Positions 7,225-15,227 of a stretch of DNA of 64,000 bases are shown here, in pieces. Made by a program: the position numbers and the translations under genes. This DNA comes from Chloroflexi bacterium CSP1-4. GTDB taxonomy: Bacteria; Chloroflexota; Limnocylindria; Limnocylindrales; CSP1-4. Below the pieces are notes generated by a model. That model did not search any database, was not told where the DNA came from, and saw only the letters and a list, made by a program, of their open reading frames with translations. Where the stretch lies: assembly GCA_001443375.1 (NCBI GenBank), contig LDXM01000001.1:121922-185921 (forward strand), in the 5' to 3' direction. The first letter of the stretch is position 1, and each line of letters begins with the position of its first letter.

Positions 7225-8883
7225 TCACTCCGGCGGGATCTCCTTGAACGCGTATTCCACGTTGATGCCGCCCGAGCGACGCACCATCTTCGTGACGATG
7301 TACCAGAGGGCGGAGAAGACGAGGATCCCGCCAACCACCGTGTAGGCCAGCTGGCTGGTCAGGCCGAGCTGCGAGTTGGTCAGGAAGAGGACCAGGAAGA
7401 TCGTCCCGGCGATGAAGCCGAGTGCGCCGACGATCGTCACCGTGGGGATGCCCGCGATGGTGAACTTCGAGCCCGGCGAGGCCTCGTAGACGCCCTTGGC
7501 CCGGAAGGGCAGCAGGGCGCCGGCCAGTGCGGTGGCGACGAAGACGTAGCCACAGGCGAAGGTCACGCCCAGCGTGAGCGACGTCCAGGAGGTCGTCGAC
7601 CCATCGGCGTTGGTGACCGCGAAGGTGTTGAACAGCCAGATCACCGGGATGCTGGCCAGGAAGTAGATGACGTGGGCGTTGACCGGAGTGTGGAAGCGGT
7701 CGCTGACGCGGCTGACCAGCTCCGGCAGGACGCGGTCGAGCGACATCGCGACCATCACGCGGGTCATGCCGATATAGCAGTTGTGCACGATCTGATGGCT
7801 GTTGAGGATGAAGCCCACCGAGATCAGCAGGATCACGAGTGGGCTGGCCGAGATGGCGATGGCCAGGATGTTCGGCCACAGGTAGAAGCCGCTGAGCGTA
7901 GCCTCCCCGACCAGCGACCAGTAGCCGGCACCGGCCACGTACAGGAACTCCGTCCCGACGGCGCGCTCGAGGACGAAGGCGAGCGTGGCGAGCAGGATCC
8001 CGGTCACGACGAGCGCGCCGACGATGATCATGGCCTGGTTGCGGAACGAGCGGGCGTCCTTGATCTCGCCGTTCTGCTGCGTGCTGTAGGTCGCCCACTG
8101 GAGCGATGTCCAGGCGATCGGTGCGATGAGCAGCGTGGCCAGCAGGCTGAAGGGCGGATTCGTGTCCACGCCCGCCGCCGTGGTCGCCGCCACAGCGTCC
8201 TGGTAAAACGTGGCGGATCCGCCGATGGAGGTCGAGAACGCGTTGAGTGCGCCGGGCACGTCCGCCGCGTTCGTCGTGAAGAGCACGACGAGCATCGTCC
8301 CGAATGCGAGCAGGGTGGCGATCCACATCACCCGCTGGAGCCTCACGTAGTTCTTGAAGCCGGACGCGAGGATGAGCAGGGCCAGGAGCGCGTTGGCGAT
8401 GCTGGTCACGATGATCCCGTTGGCCGTCGTGAACCAGGTCGCGAGCTCGATCATGCCGGCGTTGCCCAGCGTGGCGCCGAGGCCCAGGAAGAGCGGTGCC
8501 AACCCCAGGTAGGCGAGCAGCCAGCCCGAGAGCGCCACCCACTGGAGGATCCAGATCACGAAGCCGGACATGACCAGCGTGAAGGCGATGCCGCCGCCCA
8601 GCACGCGGCTCTGGAAGACATAGTCGCCGCCCGAGCGCGGCAGCGCCGTCGAGAGCCATACGTACGCCAGCGCGATGGGGATCTCCAGCACCACCGCCAG
8701 CAGGATCCCCCACACGAGCTGGCCGCCCGGCAAGGCGCCCGGCGCCCACAGGTACGTCCAGGGGAAGATCAACCCCATCGTCAGGACGTTGTACACGAAG
8801 GCCGAGGACGGGGACATGACCCGCACCAGACCCGACGATTTCCGGACGAAGACCTCCGGTGCCGCCGCTGTCGCAGTCGCCAT
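7225..8883 (-). CDS. APC-superfamily amino acid/amine permease
   Basis: The 552-aa protein is a polytopic inner-membrane transporter with roughly 12-14 predicted helices. The first helices carry the APC-type 'TMGLIFPWTYLWAPGALPGG' and 'ALAYVWLSTALPRSGGDYVF', where 'PRSGGDYVF' is highly characteristic of amino acid permeases. Late in the protein comes 'VNAHVIYFLASIPVIWLF'. The start codon ATG at 8883 is preceded by GAGGTGA. It lies downstream of the phosphoesterase and amine-oxidoreductase genes on the same strand, separated by a GC palindrome. Uptake of an amino acid or methylated amine for those enzymes is a reasonable inference; specificity cannot be read from sequence. Confidence 0.9.
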   Translation of the reverse strand: MATATAAAPEVFVRKSSGLVRVMSPSSAFVYNVLTMGLIFPWTYLWAPGALPGGQLVWGILLAVVLEIPIALAYVWLSTALPRSGGDYVFQSRVLGGGIAFTLVMSGFVIWILQWVALSGWLLAYLGLAPLFLGLGATLGNAGMIELATWFTTANGIIVTSIANALLALLILASGFKNYVRLQRVMWIATLLAFGTMLVVLFTTNAADVPGALNAFSTSIGGSATFYQDAVAATTAAGVDTNPPFSLLATLLIAPIAWTSLQWATYSTQQNGEIKDARSFRNQAMIIVGALVVTGILLATLAFVLERAVGTEFLYVAGAGYWSLVGEATLSGFYLWPNILAIAISASPLVILLISVGFILNSHQIVHNCYIGMTRVMVAMSLDRVLPELVSRVSDRFHTPVNAHVIYFLASIPVIWLFNTFAVTNADGSTTSWTSLTLGVTFACGYVFVATALAGALLPFRAKGVYEASPGSKFTIAGIPTVTIVGALGFIAGTIFLVLFLTNSQLGLTSQLAYTVVGGILVFSALWYIVTKMVRRSGGINVEYAFKEIPPE

Positions 8884-8940
8884 CCGATTTCACCTCGTAG
8901 CAGGGGGACGCGAGCCGTCATTGGGGGCGGCTCGATGGTG

Positions 8941-8960
8941 GGCGGCCGCGCGCGGCCGCC
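8941..8960. terminator. 20-nt perfect GC palindrome
   Basis: GGCGGCCGCG is followed immediately by its reverse complement, so the RNA could form a compact GC hairpin. It lies between the phosphoesterase stop and the permease start on the minus strand. It may end the upstream transcript or act as a protein-binding palindrome. Confidence 0.4.
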
Positions 8961-9038
8961 GCTCAGTTCCAGCCTCCGATGGCACCTCCCTTCCTCATGT
9001 CGCCACAGGTCCGCGTGGGCTCGCGGGCGGTGGCCGCC

Positions 9039-10034
9039 TCAGCCGGCCGTCATCTGGTAGCTCCGGACCTTCCCACCCGCGATGGTCAGCAGGCAGCCCC
9101 TCAGGATGCCCTCGCCGTACTCGCTGCCGGGGTTGATGCAGAGCGTCCGGCCGAGCCTGGCCGCCGCCTGGGACTCGTGGATGTGGCCATGAAGACCGAG
9201 CATGGGCTGGTAGCGCTCGATGGCCGCGCGGACCGACTGGCTGCCAGCGCCGTACAGCACCGGCTGGCCGCCGGTGACGATCTGCGAGGGTGGATCGGTC
9301 GACCAGTCGAGCTGGGGACACGTGTCGAGCGTCGAATCCCTGGGCGGAGCGTGGAAGTTGAAGATGACGTGGCCGTAGTCGCCGAAGCCACCGGCGACCC
9401 GCTCGATCTTCTCGGCCAGCTCGGGTTCCGGTGCCTCGCGGGGCGTCTTCCAGGGTGTCGGGTTGACGTAGGGCATGCTGACCATCAGGTGCTCATCGTC
9501 GAGCGGGACGACCCGGTCCTCACAGGCCACGAACGCCCTCGTGTCGGGCCGCTGCATGGCCGCCATGACCTCTGGGACGTCGTCGTTGCCGCCCGTCGCA
9601 CAGCAGCGGATGCCGGTCCCGGCCAAGCGCGTCTCGGTGAGGTCGATCCAGCGCGTCAGCCGCTCGATGGCGAGGTCGTGGAACAGGTGCACGACCGCCG
9701 AGGGATCGTCGCGCACCGCGCGGTACTCGTCTTCGTCCATGGTGGCGTGATAGAAACCCAGGTCGGCGATGCGCTCGCGCATCGCCTCCACCTCCGACGC
9801 CGTCTCGAGGTGCTCGACCCGACTGTGGATCGTGGCCCGGTGACGTCCGCTGGCCTCGCGGATGATGGGGATCGCCAGCTTGCCCATGACGTCGCCGCCC
9901 ATGACCAGGACGTCGGCACCGTAGAACTTCCCGGCGTTGAGGAACTTCCGCCACGTGCGCTCCGACCCGTGGACGTCCGTGGCGTAGAAGATCCGCGTGC
10001 CCCTGGTCGCGCGGTCGCGCCGGAAGAGCGGCAT
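9039..10034 (-). CDS. Metallophosphoesterase-family protein
   Basis: The 331-aa product looks like a calcineurin-type metallophosphoesterase. It starts with 'IFYATDVHGSERTWRKFL' (the D-x-H metal motif), followed by 'VLVMGGDVMG' (GGD) and 'CCATGGNDDVPEV' (the GNxD/E motif). 'HVIFNFHAPP' comes next and 'LGLHGHIHES' (GHxH) near the C-terminus. The ATG at 10034 is preferred over the longer ORF start, because the longer reading overlaps the oxidoreductase gene. It begins 13 nt after that gene's stop, so the two are probably cotranscribed. Likely a soluble cytoplasmic phosphohydrolase; substrate unknown, perhaps a phosphorylated intermediate of the neighbouring pathway. Confidence 0.85.
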   Translation of the reverse strand: MPLFRRDRATRGTRIFYATDVHGSERTWRKFLNAGKFYGADVLVMGGDVMGKLAIPIIREASGRHRATIHSRVEHLETASEVEAMRERIADLGFYHATMDEDEYRAVRDDPSAVVHLFHDLAIERLTRWIDLTETRLAGTGIRCCATGGNDDVPEVMAAMQRPDTRAFVACEDRVVPLDDEHLMVSMPYVNPTPWKTPREAPEPELAEKIERVAGGFGDYGHVIFNFHAPPRDSTLDTCPQLDWSTDPPSQIVTGGQPVLYGAGSQSVRAAIERYQPMLGLHGHIHESQAAARLGRTLCINPGSEYGEGILRGCLLTIAGGKVRSYQMTAG

Positions 10035-10047
10035 CGAGCGACCCGCC

Positions 10048-12477
10048 TCAGCCGCGCATCCGGAAGCCACGGGGGTCGTACATGACATCCGCTGCGATGA
10101 CCGCCGGGACTTGCTCGTCGAACACGTCCACCAGGAGCTGGGCTCCCTCCTCGAGTCGAGACGGAAGATACACGTAGCCGATGGTCCGCGATACGGTGGA
10201 TCCGTAGGCCACGCTCCGCAGGCGCCCAACGACGCGGCCTCCCGACCGGACCGCCTCCCCGCCGTAGACAGGCACGTAGTCCGCGCCGCCGACGAGCACC
10301 GTCCGGAGCCGCTGGCTCGGACCGTCCGGCTCCCGCTCGAGCCGGGCGCGCAGTGCATCCCGACCGACGAAGGGACCCTTGTCGAGCGCGACGAATGCCC
10401 CCAGGCCCGCCTCGAACGGTGTCTCCAGCATCGTCAGGTCCGTACCGTAGTAGCGGTAGCCCTTCTCCATGCGCAACCCGTCGAGCGCCCGGTAGCCGAA
10501 CGGCCGCAGGTCCACCCCACGCCCGGCGGCCGCGAGTCGGTCCCAGGCCTGGATCGCCCAGGCAGCGTCGACGTAGAGCTCCCAGCCCAGCTCGCCGGCG
10601 TAGCTGATGCGCACCGCCTGGACGGGCGCGCCCGCGATGCGGATCCCGCGCGCTTGCCGGAGCGGGATCGCCCCATCGCTCACGTCGTCGTCGGTGGCGG
10701 CGGCGAGGACGTCACGCGCCCGCGGCCCCCAGAGGCCGAGGCAGGCGAGGTCGCCACTCACGTCGTGCAGCTCGATCGCCGCGTCGTCGTCGGCGACGTG
10801 CCAGCGCAGCCAGGCGAGGTCGCCGGCGAGGTAGCCCGCTCCGGTCACGACGCGGAAGCGGTCTTCGGCCAGCCTCGTGATCGTGACGTCCGCGACCATG
10901 CCTCCGCGCTCGTCGAGGAACTGGCTGTACGTCACGCTGCCGACGGGTCGGTCGACGTCATTCGCTGCGACGCGCTGGAGGAGGGCCAGGGCGCCCGGCC
11001 CCGCTACGGAGATCTTGCCGAACGAGCTCAGGTCGATGAGGCCTGCGCGCTCGCGAACGGCGACGGCCTCTTCCTCCACCCGCTCGAGCCACGGTGGTCG
11101 GGTGAAGCCGTACGCACGTTGATCGCGGCCGCTGCGACGCCAGGCGCGGCCCGGCTCGAGATGGTCCGCCCGCTCCCAGCCGGCCTTCGTTCCGAACACC
11201 GCGCCGAGCTCCTGGAGCCGACCATGCAGCGGTCCTGGCCGGCGCGGCCGCCCGGCCTCGTCCGCGTCGTGCGGGTAGCGCAGCCGGTAGTAGTCCGCGT
11301 AGGTCTCCCTCGCCAGCGCCGCCGCGTAGGTCGGATCACGATGCACCTCGCCGAAGCGCCAGGCCCGGTATGGCCCGATGTCGACCCCCGGTTCCCCGGC
11401 CGTTATCCAGCCGGCGAGCGCCCGCCCGATACCGCCTCCGCCGCCGAACCCGTTGAGCGACAGCCCCGCCGCGAGCCAGAAGCCACGGGCTCCCGGCAGC
11501 GGCCCGAGCAGCGGATTCGCGTCCGGCGTCATCGCATCCGGATGGCAGACGAGGCGGATCACCTCTGCGTCGGCCAGGAACGGGAAGCGACGGACGGCGC
11601 CGGCCATGAGCGGGGCGAAACGCTCGAAGTCGGGCGGCAGCGACCGCGCGGCGTGATCCCAGGGGACGCCGTCGACCCAGCGAGACTGCGGTTCGGTCTC
11701 GTAGCCGCCGAAGAGCATGCCGCCCTGCTCGCTCTTGCCGTAGACGAGGTTGTCCGGGTCGCGGAAGCACGGCATGTCGTGTGGAAGCTCGTGGCCGGGC
11801 ACGGCGCGCAGCGCGATGTGCTGATGGTCGACCGGCGTCGAGGGCACGAACGCCCCGACCATCGCCGCGACCTGCGGCGCCCAGATCCCGGCTGCATCAA
11901 CGACGTGCTCGGCGGCGATGGGGCCGTTGTCGGTCAGGACGCGGGTCACCTCGCGGCGCGGCGAGAGCTCGATGCCCGTGACGCGCACGCCCGTGCGGAT
12001 CCGTGCCCCGAGGGCCCGGGCGGCCTCCGCCAGCGCGTGCGTCGCCGTGTGCGGGTCCAGGTGGCCGTCGCCGGGCAGATGGATCGCGCCGTGGAGCGAA
12101 TCGGACGAGATCGCCGGCATCAGGCGCAGCGCCTCCTGCGCGGACACGACCTCCACGTCCAGGCCGATGCCCCGGGCACGGCTCGCGCCGCGTTCGAGCT
12201 CGCGGAGCTGGTCGTGACTCGATGCCAGCCGGAGGCTGCCTACCCGCTGGAACACGCCGAGCCGTTCGTAGAGCTCCACGCTGTAGCGGCGGAACCGCAT
12301 CATGGTCGAGGAGGGATTGAAGACGGTGACGAGGCCGGCGGCGTGGCAGGTGGAGCCGGCGGTCAGCTGCGCCTTCTCCACGAGCATGACGTCTGTCCAG
12401 CCGGCAAGGGCGAGGTGGTAGGCGACGCTGCAGCCGGTGATCCCGCCGCCGATGACGACGACCCGCGCCTGTTCCAC
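10048..12477 (-). CDS. FAD-dependent amine oxidoreductase fused to aminomethyltransferase domain (paralog 1)
   Basis: This 809-aa protein has the architecture of dimethylglycine/sarcosine dehydrogenases, which oxidise N-methyl groups and pass the C1 unit to tetrahydrofolate. Residues 1-370 form a DAO-type FAD domain starting 'VVVIGGGITGCSVAYHLA'. His45 in 'GSTCHAAG' is at the position that covalently binds FAD in relatives. A bridging segment ('GAVFGTKAGWERADH') is followed by a GcvT-like domain ('NDVDRPVGSVTYSQFL', 'ISYAGELGWELYV') and the GcvT C-terminal barrel. The GTG start at 12477 faces a divergent gene. It is a clear but diverged paralog of the gene at 15224-17650. The exact substrate (dimethylglycine, sarcosine or another N-methyl amine) is not determinable. 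Confidence 0.92.
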   Translation of the reverse strand: MEQARVVVIGGGITGCSVAYHLALAGWTDVMLVEKAQLTAGSTCHAAGLVTVFNPSSTMMRFRRYSVELYERLGVFQRVGSLRLASSHDQLRELERGASRARGIGLDVEVVSAQEALRLMPAISSDSLHGAIHLPGDGHLDPHTATHALAEAARALGARIRTGVRVTGIELSPRREVTRVLTDNGPIAAEHVVDAAGIWAPQVAAMVGAFVPSTPVDHQHIALRAVPGHELPHDMPCFRDPDNLVYGKSEQGGMLFGGYETEPQSRWVDGVPWDHAARSLPPDFERFAPLMAGAVRRFPFLADAEVIRLVCHPDAMTPDANPLLGPLPGARGFWLAAGLSLNGFGGGGGIGRALAGWITAGEPGVDIGPYRAWRFGEVHRDPTYAAALARETYADYYRLRYPHDADEAGRPRRPGPLHGRLQELGAVFGTKAGWERADHLEPGRAWRRSGRDQRAYGFTRPPWLERVEEEAVAVRERAGLIDLSSFGKISVAGPGALALLQRVAANDVDRPVGSVTYSQFLDERGGMVADVTITRLAEDRFRVVTGAGYLAGDLAWLRWHVADDDAAIELHDVSGDLACLGLWGPRARDVLAAATDDDVSDGAIPLRQARGIRIAGAPVQAVRISYAGELGWELYVDAAWAIQAWDRLAAAGRGVDLRPFGYRALDGLRMEKGYRYYGTDLTMLETPFEAGLGAFVALDKGPFVGRDALRARLEREPDGPSQRLRTVLVGGADYVPVYGGEAVRSGGRVVGRLRSVAYGSTVSRTIGYVYLPSRLEEGAQLLVDVFDEQVPAVIAADVMYDPRGFRMRG

Positions 12478-12593
12478 GCCCGTCCGACCCTCCCGCTGAA
12501 CGCCCGCGACGCCGACGGTCGCTATGGGACGCTACGGTACGGCGTGGCGCGGCACGGCTTCAAGCGTCGGCGCGCCAGGCGACCGGGTCCGCC

Positions 12594-12599
12594 TACAAT
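12594..12599 (+). promoter_or_regulatory. -10 box of a leaderless-type promoter
   Basis: TACAAT lies only 8 nt before the ATG at 12608, so transcription should start at or next to the start codon. No SD is present and no good -35 is visible. Similar spacing occurs before the DUF1385 and endonuclease IV genes. Confidence 0.6.
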
Positions 12600-12607
12600 C
12601 ACCAGCC

Positions 12608-13393
12608 ATGGCCACCCCGCGCGACCAGAATGCGATCGTCATCGACCGCGCCGTGCTCGAAGCGGAGGTCGAGCGGCTCGTCACCGCCGCTGATGAGGCT
12701 GGTCTCACGGTGCGCGTGCTCGGTTCCCTGGGTGTCTCGATCCACTGCCCGGATGCTGCCGCGCTCCTGCCGAGCTTTCAACGGACCTACGCGGACATCG
12801 ACTTCGCCGGCTATCGCCGCCAGGCGAAGGGCCTCGCCACGCTCCTCGCCGGACTGGGTTACGTCGACGGCCGCGAGGTGTTCATCACGTCCGAGGGCCG
12901 CCGATCGATCTTCGACGCTCCCCGCAGCGGGATCCACCTGGACGTCTTCTACGACCGGCTCGAGTTCTGCCACGTGATCCCGCTGAACGGCCGTCTCGAG
13001 GCGGATCGCCCGACGATCCCTCTCGCCGAGCTGTTGCTGTCGAAGCTCCAGATCGTCCGGATCAACGAGAAAGACATCGTCGACACCGCCCTGCTGCTCC
13101 TCGACCATCCGCTGGCCGATGGCGACGTGGACAGCATCGACGTCGGCCGCGCCGCGCGCCTGTGCGCGGCGGAGTGGGGCCTGTGGCGGACGGTCACGAT
13201 GAACCTCGAGAAGGTCACCGCGCTCGTCTCGGGGTACCCCCAGCTCCGTGACGACCAGCGCGACCGTGTCCGGGCTGCCGTCGCTGCGCTGAAGGCCCGT
13301 CTCGACGAGGAACCCAAGCCGATGGCCTGGCGGATGCGGGCACGGGTCGGCGACCGACGCCAGTGGTGGACCGACGTGGATGAGGTGCGCTAG
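12608..13393 (+). CDS. Nucleotidyltransferase-like protein, 261 aa
   Basis: The protein resembles the minimal nucleotidyltransferase fold: 'VRVLGSLGVSIHCP' (GS motif) followed by 'RTYADIDFAGY' (D-x-D) and later 'SGIHLDVFYDRLEFCH' with a third acidic residue. 'LAELLLSKLQIVRINEKDIVD' matches the helical region of AbiEii/Cap3-like or orphan nucleotidyltransferases. It probably transfers a nucleotide to an unknown target, or is a catalytically drifted member. ATG 12608 is set by a -10 box 8 nt upstream (leaderless-type). No partner antitoxin gene is adjacent. Its stop shares the tetranucleotide CTAG with the convergent phosphotransferase stop. Confidence 0.7.
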   Translation: MATPRDQNAIVIDRAVLEAEVERLVTAADEAGLTVRVLGSLGVSIHCPDAAALLPSFQRTYADIDFAGYRRQAKGLATLLAGLGYVDGREVFITSEGRRSIFDAPRSGIHLDVFYDRLEFCHVIPLNGRLEADRPTIPLAELLLSKLQIVRINEKDIVDTALLLLDHPLADGDVDSIDVGRAARLCAAEWGLWRTVTMNLEKVTALVSGYPQLRDDQRDRVRAAVAALKARLDEEPKPMAWRMRARVGDRRQWWTDVDEVR

Positions 13394-14367
13394 ACGCCGC
13401 TCCGGGAGACATCCTGCAGTGCCTGCTCGAACGCCGGGGTCGAGGCGTTCGCCAGCAACCGGCTGAGATGCCTGTCGGCGTAGGCCACGAAATCCACATC
13501 GAGCGTGCTGATGGCTTGCTGCAACACGCCCCACATCGCCTCGCGGAAGTCCGACACGACGCGCATGAGGCGCAGCCGGGCCAGGCGCTCGCGGCGCGCC
13601 TCGCCCTCGTAGGCGGCGAGGAGTGCGGCGTCCTCCGCCGCCGAGAGGCCGTGGTTGACGCTGAAGTTGCCGAGGTCGAAGAACGGGTCGCCCATGCCCG
13701 CGTACTCCCAGTCGACGATGCGCACGCGTGTGCCGTCGTCGATGAAGTTCGCGTTGAGCAGGTCGTTGTGGCAGGGTCGCATCTCGACCGGGTTGCGCAG
13801 GAAGGCGACCTCGATGCGGCGGATCCGCTCGTGCGCCGGCTCGTATGCGTCGGGGATGGGCACGCCGCGCGCGAGCGCCAGGGCACGGTACGCCTCGCCG
13901 ATGCGGTAGGGCACGAAGATGCCGGGGATGGCCGGCCCCTCGTGGATGAGGCGGATCGAGTCGGCCACGCGGCGGATCGTCTCCGGCTCATGGACCGCCT
14001 CGTCGGAGATGCCGCTGCCGACGATGAAGCGCGTGACGAGGTAGCCCTCGGGCCGGATGTAGGCCGTCACCTCCGGACCGACCCCTACCCCGGCCGCGGC
14101 TACCGTGGCGGCGTGCTCGACCTCGCGGCTGATGCCCAGCAGGTGCGTGTCGTTGCCGCCCAGGCGGATGACGAACGTCTCGCCGCCTCGCGCGGCCGCG
14201 GCAAGTCCTCCGTCCGCGTCGACGCGGAAGTTGCGGTTGGTGATTCCCCCGCTGATCGGCGTCAGGACGAGATCGCGACCGGCCAGCTCCGGCACGCGCT
14301 GCATGGCCGCGACAAGGGTCTCGCGCAGCTCGCCGCCGAGCGGTTCCTCGGGTCCCGGGGTGGTCAT
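13390..14367 (-). CDS. Choline-kinase/APH-family phosphotransferase (paralog 2)
   Basis: The 325-aa product is a second member of the choline/ethanolamine kinase-like family. Key motifs are 'ISGGITNRNFRVDADGG' in the N-lobe, the catalytic 'CHNDLLNANFIDDG' and metal-binding 'IVDWEYAGMGDPFFDLG'. Compared with the paralog at 6250 it has a longer N-terminus. The ATG overlaps the preceding inositol-phosphatase stop as ATGA, so the kinase and phosphatase are translationally coupled. It is the last gene of the unit containing the second amine oxidoreductase. An amino-alcohol substrate such as choline is a plausible guess from family and context. Confidence 0.9.
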   Translation of the reverse strand: MTTPGPEEPLGGELRETLVAAMQRVPELAGRDLVLTPISGGITNRNFRVDADGGLAAAARGGETFVIRLGGNDTHLLGISREVEHAATVAAAGVGVGPEVTAYIRPEGYLVTRFIVGSGISDEAVHEPETIRRVADSIRLIHEGPAIPGIFVPYRIGEAYRALALARGVPIPDAYEPAHERIRRIEVAFLRNPVEMRPCHNDLLNANFIDDGTRVRIVDWEYAGMGDPFFDLGNFSVNHGLSAAEDAALLAAYEGEARRERLARLRLMRVVSDFREAMWGVLQQAISTLDVDFVAYADRHLSRLLANASTPAFEQALQDVSRSGV

Positions 14368-15227
14368 CGGCGTGCGTCGCCGTCTCGGGGGCCCGCCAGC
14401 CCCGCCAGCAGGGCGTGGTGCAGGAGGCCGTTGGAGGCCATCATGGTGGGCTCGTGGATGGAGCGCCGGCCGGCGAAGTCGGTGACCACGCCTCCCGCCT
14501 CCTCGATGAGGATGAGCGGCGCGGCCAGGTCCCAGGCGTTCATGCCGACCTCGATCATCGCCTCGGCGGCGCCCTCAGCCACGAGAGCGTAACCCCAGAA
14601 GTCGCCGAAGCCGCGGTCGCGCCAGGCGCGGGCGAGCAGGCCGCGGAAGCCGGGCGCCCAGGGCTCGATGTCGGTGGGCGAGCTGTACACGAGCTGCGCG
14701 TCGGCGAGGGCGGCCACACGCGAGACGTGGATGCGCCGCTGCTCCCCCGGCCCCAGCCCGGCCCCGCCCACGGCCCAGGCGCCGCCGCCGCGCCAGGCCA
14801 GCCAGCGCTCGCGCAGCGCGGGGGCGCTGATGACGCCGACCTGCATCTCGCCGTCGCGCTCGACGCCGAGCAGCGTGCCGAAGAGGGGCACGCCGCGCAT
14901 GAAGTTGTGGGTTCCGTCGATGGGGTCGACATACCAGCGCACGGACGCCTCGCCGGCCTCCTCACCCTCCTCCTCGCCGATCAGGCCGTGGTCGGGGTGG
15001 ACGGCCAGGATGCGCTCGCGGATGCGTCGCTCGATGGCCTTGTCGGCCTGGGTCACGAAGGACCGGTCGGGCTTGGCCGTGATCTCGAGGTCGCGCCGGA
15101 AGTGGGCCAGGGCGAGGGCGTCGGCCTCGTCGCAGAGCGCCAGCGCGAGGTCCAGCCAGCCGCGCAGCTCGGCCTCCGTCCCGAGCCGCAGCGAGGCGCT
15201 CCATTCGGGACCGTAGGGGGCACTCAC
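14364..15227 (-). CDS. Inositol monophosphatase-family protein
   Basis: The 287-aa protein belongs to the Mg-dependent, Li-sensitive phosphatase family that hydrolyses inositol phosphate, histidinol phosphate or related sugar phosphates. Visible motifs are 'KPDRSFVTQADKAIE', 'LIGEEEGE', the metal-binding 'WYVDPIDGTHNFMRGVPLFG' and 'MNAWDLAAPLILIEEAGGVVTDF'. GTG at 15227 overlaps the upstream oxidoreductase stop as GTGA, which supports this start over the ORF-track start at 15257. Histidinol phosphatase is one alternative function in high-GC bacteria. Coupling to a kinase gene suggests a matching phosphate ester. Confidence 0.9.
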   Translation of the reverse strand: MSAPYGPEWSASLRLGTEAELRGWLDLALALCDEADALALAHFRRDLEITAKPDRSFVTQADKAIERRIRERILAVHPDHGLIGEEEGEEAGEASVRWYVDPIDGTHNFMRGVPLFGTLLGVERDGEMQVGVISAPALRERWLAWRGGGAWAVGGAGLGPGEQRRIHVSRVAALADAQLVYSSPTDIEPWAPGFRGLLARAWRDRGFGDFWGYALVAEGAAEAMIEVGMNAWDLAAPLILIEEAGGVVTDFAGRRSIHEPTMMASNGLLHHALLAGLAGPRDGDARR

